Assembly: GCA_002424525.1 (NCBI GenBank)
Contig: DIKJ01000102.1
Location: forward strand, 20,082 to 31,374
Direction of reading: 5' to 3'
DNA length: 11,293 nt
From: Bacteroidales bacterium UBA5621
GTDB taxonomy: Bacteria > Bacteroidota > Bacteroidia > Bacteroidales > VadinHA17
Position 1 is the stretch's first letter; every line of letters begins with the position of its first letter. Shown here piece after piece: positions 7,139 through 11,293 of the stretch. Position numbers and translations under genes: made by a program. The notes under the pieces were generated by a model. It made no database searches. It worked only from the letters and a program-made list of their open reading frames with translations, and had not been told where the DNA came from.

Positions 7139-7147
7139 TTCTATTTT
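7123..7147 (+). terminator. Probable rho-independent terminator after the PKD lipoprotein gene
   Basis: The perfect 6-bp GC-rich hairpin ACGCGC-TATT-GCGCGT is followed by TTCTATTTT, a mostly-U run on the + strand, about 60 bases after the lipoprotein stop. The run overlaps the stop codon and last codons of the convergent glycosylasparaginase gene. The mirror hairpin at 7077-7090 could help end transcription on the - strand, but lacks a good U-run there. Confidence 0.55.
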
Positions 7148-8217
7148 CCGGGAAACGTAATGGTTCCTTCGTATCTCGAAAAACCCTTTTCCGTGCGTAA
7201 CGACATCTGGGGATTGCGGTTTCCCTTCATCGTTGCACAGCCCATCTCCCCCCTGCGGTTGATTGCTACGAACTTCTCACTGGGATAGAACTCCGGATTA
7301 ACCTTTTTGTACCGGTCGATGATCATTTTAAGTACATCTTCACAGGCCTGCTGTGGTGTTCGTCCTTCCTTCATCCTCAGGACCATATGAAAGGAAGCAC
7401 ATGATTTAATGACATCTTCTCCTCTACCTGTTGCTCCTGCAGCGCCAACCTCGTTATCCACATAAAGGCCGGCTCCTATTATCGGAGAGTCCCCCACACG
7501 GCCGTTAAGCTTGAAACTGAGTCCGCTGGTTGTTGTACAGCCGGCAATATCGCCGTTTTTATCAATGGCAAGGACATTGGTCGTTCCGTAGTGGTGCTCG
7601 ATACCGGGAAAATCCTTGAGGTATGCTTCCGATCTTTCAAGGTTCTGAAGGTGTTCCGGCACTCCCCAGTCATCATTTGGGCTCAGCTCCTCTTTCCAGC
7701 GAAGCCAGATCTTCCTGGCTTTTTCGGTAAGCAGATTCTCCTCAGGGAATCCCCATGCCCTGGCAAACTCCAGCGCACCTTCGCCTACCAGTAAGACATG
7801 ATCTGTCCTCTGCATAACAAGCCTGGCGACAGATGATGGTGTTTTTATTCTTTCGAGGCTGGCCACGGCACCGGCGGAATAGGTCCTGCCATCCATGAAG
7901 GAGGCATCGAGCTGGACAACACCACGCTCATTGGGCAGACCGCCGTAGCCGACACTGGTATCCTCGGGATCCACCTCAATGATATTGGCAGCTTTTTCCA
8001 CGGCATCAACAGCACTGCCTCCATTCCTGAGTATTCCCCAGCCTGCTTCCATGGCGTTCTGTCCTGCTTCGGTGGTATGACTGGTAATAATAAGCGGAGT
8101 GATGCCCTGCGATCTTTGCTGAAAACCAAACGCCGGAAGGGAGGGAAGCATGAGGGCCCCGGCCCCGGCTCCGACTGTTTTACAGAAGAAAATGCGGCGG
8201 GAGATAGACTTTTTCAT
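7141..8217 (-). CDS. Glycosylasparaginase (N4-(beta-N-acetylglucosaminyl)-L-asparaginase), Tat-exported
   Basis: N-terminal nucleophile hydrolase that splits the GlcNAc-Asn bond of glycoasparagines. The 358-residue protein begins with a twin-arginine signal (SRRIFF at 6-11, then a Gly/Ala-rich hydrophobic stretch to about 31), so it is probably folded in the cytoplasm and exported by Tat. The family makes a precursor that cuts itself into alpha and beta chains. The cut here should fall between Gly211 and Thr212 in HHYGTTNV, which makes Thr212 the nucleophile. Supporting motifs are CTTTSGLSFKLNGRVGDSP at 227-245 (substrate-site Arg and Asp in RVGD), AGLYVDNEVGAAGATGRGED and, near the N-terminus, NGGSAVDAVEKA. 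Gly replaces the Asp that precedes the nucleophile in the human and Elizabethkingia enzymes. It is the last gene of a three-gene - strand run, 35 bases after the phosphodiesterase. A plain L-asparaginase/isoaspartyl peptidase is the main alternative, but RVGDSP and the sequence around Thr212 favour glycosylasparaginase. Confidence 0.9.
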   Translation of the reverse strand: MKKSISRRIFFCKTVGAGAGALMLPSLPAFGFQQRSQGITPLIITSHTTEAGQNAMEAGWGILRNGGSAVDAVEKAANIIEVDPEDTSVGYGGLPNERGVVQLDASFMDGRTYSAGAVASLERIKTPSSVARLVMQRTDHVLLVGEGALEFARAWGFPEENLLTEKARKIWLRWKEELSPNDDWGVPEHLQNLERSEAYLKDFPGIEHHYGTTNVLAIDKNGDIAGCTTTSGLSFKLNGRVGDSPIIGAGLYVDNEVGAAGATGRGEDVIKSCASFHMVLRMKEGRTPQQACEDVLKMIIDRYKKVNPEFYPSEKFVAINRRGEMGCATMKGNRNPQMSLRTEKGFSRYEGTITFPGK

Positions 8218-8252
8218 AGAGTGACTGGATTAGGGATATTTGTCTTAAGCAT

Positions 8253-9026
8253 TTATGGCAGACTGATCTGGTCTCTTAACCAGCCGGGGCGGTTTGTAGT
8301 TATACCTTTGACTGACAATGAAATAAGGCGTTCTGCCTCGTCGGGATTATCGACGGTCCAGGTGAATAATTCAAGATCCAGGCTTCTTACCTTTTCAGCA
8401 ACCTCTTCGCTGATGATATTATAGCTGAGGCTCACTCCCTGCAATCCAGCCTGAGAAACCAGCGGCAGATTCGTGTTCAGGAGTTCCCTGTTACTGCATA
8501 ACCAGTAACTGGGGTTCTCAGGGAACATCTTCCGGGTATCGGTTATTGTCTGAAAATCAAAGCAGATGAATACGAAGCGTTTATTCTTTCCGTAACGGTT
8601 TATTTCTTTTCTGAGGAAAGGAAGTACCTCGCTTCCGCATTTGAGTTCGATAACAAGCTCTTTTCCGGGGGGAACTGTCCTGATAACCTCCTTCAGGAAG
8701 GGAATCTTCTCCCCCCTGTACTTCTCATCCTTAAAAGATCCGGCATCAAGTTTCCTCAGCACGCGCGAAGATGTCTCCTTTATCGGGTAATCAGCCCCTG
8801 TGGTCCTTTTGGTATTGGCATCATGCAGGCACATTATTTTATTATCTGAGGTCAGATAGATATCGACCTCGACGGCATCAGCATCAAGTTCCCAGGCAAG
8901 CCTTGCAGCAGCCACTGTATTTTCGGGTGCAAGGTATGACGCTCCCCTGTGGGCAATTATCTGGACCTGTGCATTAAGCATACCACTAACAGACAACATA
9001 AGCGAGAGTGCAAATATAAGTTTCAT
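8253..9026 (-). CDS. Glycerophosphodiester phosphodiesterase, exported
   Basis: Metal-dependent TIM-barrel enzyme that hydrolyses glycerophosphodiesters (deacylated phospholipids) to glycerol-3-phosphate and an alcohol. The 257-residue protein has a cleavable Sec signal peptide, with a hydrophobic core at 4-17 and likely cleavage after LNA at about residue 19. The mature protein begins almost at the active site. Visible motifs are AHRGAS (His26, Arg27), APENT (Glu35), EVDIYLTSDN (Glu53, Asp55), CLHDAN (His68, the general acid) and VIELK (Glu127, Lys129). The C-terminal signature is FTWTVDNPDEAERLISLSVKGITTNRPG. All expected catalytic and metal residues are present. It sits 15 bases downstream of the SGNH hydrolase gene and 35 bases upstream of the glycosylasparaginase gene, so the three are probably one transcript. 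The periplasmic location suggests phosphate or glycerol scavenging. Confidence 0.94.
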   Translation of the reverse strand: MKLIFALSLMLSVSGMLNAQVQIIAHRGASYLAPENTVAAARLAWELDADAVEVDIYLTSDNKIMCLHDANTKRTTGADYPIKETSSRVLRKLDAGSFKDEKYRGEKIPFLKEVIRTVPPGKELVIELKCGSEVLPFLRKEINRYGKNKRFVFICFDFQTITDTRKMFPENPSYWLCSNRELLNTNLPLVSQAGLQGVSLSYNIISEEVAEKVRSLDLELFTWTVDNPDEAERLISLSVKGITTNRPGWLRDQISLP

Positions 9027-9041
9027 TTATTGCTGAAGATT

Positions 9042-9746
9042 TTAACGAAGCGGTATTCTGTCGCCCAGCACATTCATGAGCTCATTTTTAATAATGCCGG
9101 TCCAGATTTTATATCCCTCCTCATTGAGGTGCAGTTTATCGGCCACGAAGAGCTCCGGTCGGGGTTTGCCTTCCGCATCCCTGAAAAGATGATCCGTGCG
9201 GATATACCAGGTATTGCGGCTGGTTTCACAAATGTGCTTTATCAGATTATTTGCCATGTTGATATCCTGCCATACGACCCACCGTGCAGGCGTGGGCGTG
9301 ATGCCTATCCAGAAAACCGGTGTGTCAGGATGCTTTTTACGTATCGTTTTCAGAACATTACTGAACAACCTGGCCACTTCATCAGGGGTTTTGTCCTGGG
9401 ACCCTCCAGTTATGTCGTTGGCAATAAAAAGGACTATGGCACTGCATTTATGAGGGTTGATGATCCTGTCGGCATAAACGGCAAAATCGCTCAGTTTGGC
9501 GCCACCGTATCCTCTCTGGATAACATTGAATGGCTTCATGTCCTCAGGCAGGGTGGTCCAGAGCCTTATGCTTGAACTGCCTGCAAACAAAACTGCATTT
9601 AAAGGGTAGGATTTTGCCACATCAAGCTTTTCGAACTCTGTTATATCGCTTTCCCAGGCCTTTACCTCGGGCAGATCCTGATACATTTTAAGCGGAGAAC
9701 AAGCGAGAGTCAGCAAAAGGATCAGCAGGAAAATATTTCTGAGCAT
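9042..9746 (-). CDS. SGNH/GDSL-type hydrolase, probable lipoprotein
   Basis: Esterase-fold hydrolase of 234 residues. The N-terminus is a short hydrophobic signal ending in TLAC, with Cys16 the likely lipidated residue; the -3 position is Thr rather than Leu, so the lipobox is imperfect. The SGNH blocks are clear. Block I reads FAGSSSIRLW (nucleophile probably Ser58, with GSSS in place of GDSL). Block II has RGYGGA (Gly81 region), block III has FIANDI (Asn110), and block V reads DKLHLNEEGY (Asp203, His206). Members with FxGSSS and this size include carbohydrate or platelet-activating-factor acetylhydrolase-like esterases, so an acetyl or acyl ester in the envelope or in scavenged glycans is a reasonable guess, but the substrate is not determined. 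It is first in the - strand run of three exported hydrolase genes and diverges from the symporter gene across 112 bases. Confidence 0.88.
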   Translation of the reverse strand: MLRNIFLLILLLTLACSPLKMYQDLPEVKAWESDITEFEKLDVAKSYPLNAVLFAGSSSIRLWTTLPEDMKPFNVIQRGYGGAKLSDFAVYADRIINPHKCSAIVLFIANDITGGSQDKTPDEVARLFSNVLKTIRKKHPDTPVFWIGITPTPARWVVWQDINMANNLIKHICETSRNTWYIRTDHLFRDAEGKPRPELFVADKLHLNEEGYKIWTGIIKNELMNVLGDRIPLR

Positions 9747-9794
9747 ACTTATGGTTTTTAGAATGATTGAACTGTAAATTTATGCTTTTATTTA

Positions 9795-9802
9795 TAATTT
9801 TG
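9795..9802 (+). promoter_or_regulatory. Bacteroidota -7 promoter element for the NSS transporter gene
   Basis: TAATTTTG matches TAnnTTTG exactly and lies 56 bases before the ATG at 9859, followed by an A/T-rich leader typical of the phylum. A convincing -33 TTTG is not seen. On the opposite strand, TAAATTTA (9782 to 9775) is one base off the -7 consensus and could drive the divergent hydrolase genes, with weaker support. Confidence 0.45.
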
Positions 9803-9858
9803 GCGCAAAACTTTTTCTGCCGGCTCAGGAAATTAAAACTTTAATAAAAAATTAATTT

Positions 9859-11223
9859 ATGAATGAACCCATAACCGGTGAACGCGACAGTTTTACCAGC
9901 AAGTTCGGAGTAATCGCCGCTGCCGCCGGATCCGCAATCGGATTGGGAAATATCTGGAGGTTTCCCTATGTTACTGGTGAGAATGGGGGAGGGGCCTTCC
10001 TTCTTGTATATCTTTTATTTGTAATAGCAATAGGATTACCCGTGATGTTGTCGGAGTTCGTTATCGGCCGTTCAGCACAGAAAAATCCATATGGTGCCTT
10101 TAGACTGCTGGCTCCGGGCAAGCCATGGTATCTGATAGGTCTGATGGGGGTTGCTGCAGCCTTTATGATCCTGGCCTTCTATACCACAGTTGCAGGGTGG
10201 ACCCTCGAGTATTTTTATCAGGCTCTTACCGGGAATCTGTCAGGAAAAAGTGATGCAGAGCTGACCGGAATGTTTGACGATTTCATTGGAGGCTCATTCC
10301 GCCCGCTTTTATGGTTTGCGATATTTATGGCTTTTACTGCACTGATCATACTTTCAGGTGTGAGAAAGGGTATTGAAAAATACACGAAGATCCTTATGCC
10401 TTTTCTGCTTGCCCTGCTTATTTCCCTCTGCGTGAGATCGCTTACTCTCGAAGGGTCAGGGGCGGGACTGAAGTTTCTTTTTAATCCCGATTTCAGCAAA
10501 ATTACGCCAAAAGTAATTCTTGAGGCACTGGGACAGGCCTTCTTTTCACTTAGTATAGGGATGGGTACACTGATCACGTACGGGTCTTATATCCGTAAAA
10601 AAGAGAATCTGGCTTCATCTGCTTTCTTTGTGGTCTCGGCTGATACGCTGATCGCAATAATAGCCGGAATCGCAATTTTCCCTGCGCTCTTTGCCCTTGG
10701 AGGATCACCTGCATCCGGTACAGGACTGGTCTTCATTGTTATTCCCGGGATTTTTCAGAAAATGCCATTTGGTGAGGTATTTGCCCTTATCTTCTTCATT
10801 CTGCTTGCAGTGGCGGCACTTACGTCGACTATTTCGGTTCTTGAAGTTATTGTAGCCTATCTTTCGGAGGAACTCAGGATGACCAGAAGAAAGGCCACGA
10901 TAGCTGCCACACTGGCTGTCTCTGTACTCGGCCTTGTGACTGTTCTGTCGCTGGGTCCCATGGACAATGTCAGGATACTCGGGAGGAATATTTTCGGATT
11001 GCTTGAATATCTCACATCAAATATCATGCTTCCGCTCGGGGGGCTGTGTATCGTGCTCTTTATCGGATGGTTCTATAGCCGTCAGGCGACCAGGGAGGAG
11101 CTTACCAATAAAGGGGAACTAAAAGCCGGCTATCTCCCCCTTTATATGTTCATAGTAAAATTTGTGGCACCGGTTGCGATAGCCATGGTGTTTCTTTACA
11201 GCCTGGGAATACTGAAGTTTTAA
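9859..11223 (+). CDS. Sodium-dependent transporter of the NSS (LeuT/SNF) family, 11-helix form
   Basis: Inner-membrane Na+-coupled symporter, probably for an amino acid. The 454-residue protein carries the family hallmark in helix 1, AAGSAIGLGNIWRFPY (about 22-37), where Ala26, Ile27 and Asn31 align with the sodium ligands Ala22, Val23 and Asn27 of LeuT. Next comes ENGGGAFL at 41-48. Helix 6 has the unwound-region sequence GQAFFSLSIGMGTLITYGSY (225-244), matching the LeuT substrate site. Helix 8 has LTSTIS (321-326), with Thr/Ser of the second sodium site. Hydrophobic segments suggest 11 helices, the last at about 431-451, with no helix 12. This resembles the 11-helix bacterial members Tyt1 and MhsT, which carry tyrosine or hydrophobic amino acids. 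The substrate cannot be read from sequence alone. The gene is probably monocistronic, as a repeat tract follows it. Confidence 0.94.
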   Translation: MNEPITGERDSFTSKFGVIAAAAGSAIGLGNIWRFPYVTGENGGGAFLLVYLLFVIAIGLPVMLSEFVIGRSAQKNPYGAFRLLAPGKPWYLIGLMGVAAAFMILAFYTTVAGWTLEYFYQALTGNLSGKSDAELTGMFDDFIGGSFRPLLWFAIFMAFTALIILSGVRKGIEKYTKILMPFLLALLISLCVRSLTLEGSGAGLKFLFNPDFSKITPKVILEALGQAFFSLSIGMGTLITYGSYIRKKENLASSAFFVVSADTLIAIIAGIAIFPALFALGGSPASGTGLVFIVIPGIFQKMPFGEVFALIFFILLAVAALTSTISVLEVIVAYLSEELRMTRRKATIAATLAVSVLGLVTVLSLGPMDNVRILGRNIFGLLEYLTSNIMLPLGGLCIVLFIGWFYSRQATREELTNKGELKAGYLPLYMFIVKFVAPVAIAMVFLYSLGILKF

Positions 11224-11255
11224 CAAAACAAGACCAAAGACCGATGATAAGAAAA

Positions 11256-11293
11256 GCAGTTGGCAGTTGGCAGTTGGCAGTTAGCAGTTGGCA
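11256..11293. repeat. Tandem heptanucleotide repeat GCAGTTG, running off the window end
   Basis: There are five consecutive 7-base units (GCAGTTG three times, GCAGTTA once, GCAGTTG once) plus GCA of a sixth. The repeat starts 33 bases after the stop codon of the transporter gene, and its full length is unknown because the window ends inside it. A 7-base period would shift the reading frame, and no coding frame is associated with it here, so it is an intergenic microsatellite-like array. Confidence 0.85.

Noticed and set aside
8949..9575. A 208-codon + strand frame opposite the SGNH and phosphodiesterase genes.
   Set aside because: It spans parts of two clearly real - strand genes, has no recognisable motif and no plausible start context.
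11256..11293. The heptamer repeat as the start of a CRISPR array.
   Set aside because: The units are 7 bases and directly adjoining, with no spacers and no cas genes nearby.

Overview
The window reads as ordinary chromosome of a member of the Bacteroidota, most likely a Bacteroidales/Marinilabiliales-type anaerobe or marine relative. Three things point there. The L35, L20, IF3 and ThrRS proteins look like Bacteroidales versions. The signal peptidase I is the long form (about 460 residues) usual in that phylum. Several genes are preceded by the Bacteroidota -7 promoter element TAnnTTTG rather than a sigma70 -10 box. Most genes lack a Shine-Dalgarno sequence, which makes the two that have a clear one (infC and rpmI) stand out. 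The placement is inferred from protein and promoter style, not from a marker comparison.

Layout, left to right. Positions 1-2839 (+ strand) hold the 3' end of a probable secreted glycoside-hydrolase-like gene, then dapB (lysine/diaminopimelate synthesis) and lepB (signal peptidase I) with its own promoter. Positions 2844-6049 (- strand) hold the classic translation cluster thrS-infC-rpmI-rplT, read right to left; it meets lepB tail to tail with only 4 bases between. Positions 6050-6311 are a gene-free stretch with the thrS promoter and a purine-rich repeat tract. Positions 6312-7061 (+) encode a PKD-domain lipoprotein. Positions 7062-7140 hold a nested inverted repeat that probably serves as a terminator between convergent genes. 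Positions 7141-9746 (- strand) hold three closely spaced genes for exported hydrolases: an SGNH/GDSL-type lipoprotein, a glycerophosphodiester phosphodiesterase and a Tat-exported glycosylasparaginase. A short divergent promoter region follows, then an 11-helix sodium:neurotransmitter-symporter family transporter (9859-11223, +) and the start of a heptanucleotide tandem repeat that runs off the end.

Functionally, the left half is housekeeping (wall/lysine precursor, protein export, translation), while the right half concerns the cell envelope and nutrient scavenging (glycopeptide, phosphodiester and ester cleavage plus amino-acid uptake). I found no CRISPR array, transposase, integrase, phage, toxin-antitoxin or defence system, and no tRNA or rRNA. 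The most interesting signals are regulatory. infC appears to start at an AUA codon behind a perfect AGGAGG, a Bacteroidota counterpart of the AUU-start autoregulation known in E. coli. The rpmI-rplT spacer has mutually exclusive stem options that suggest an L20 autoregulatory leader.
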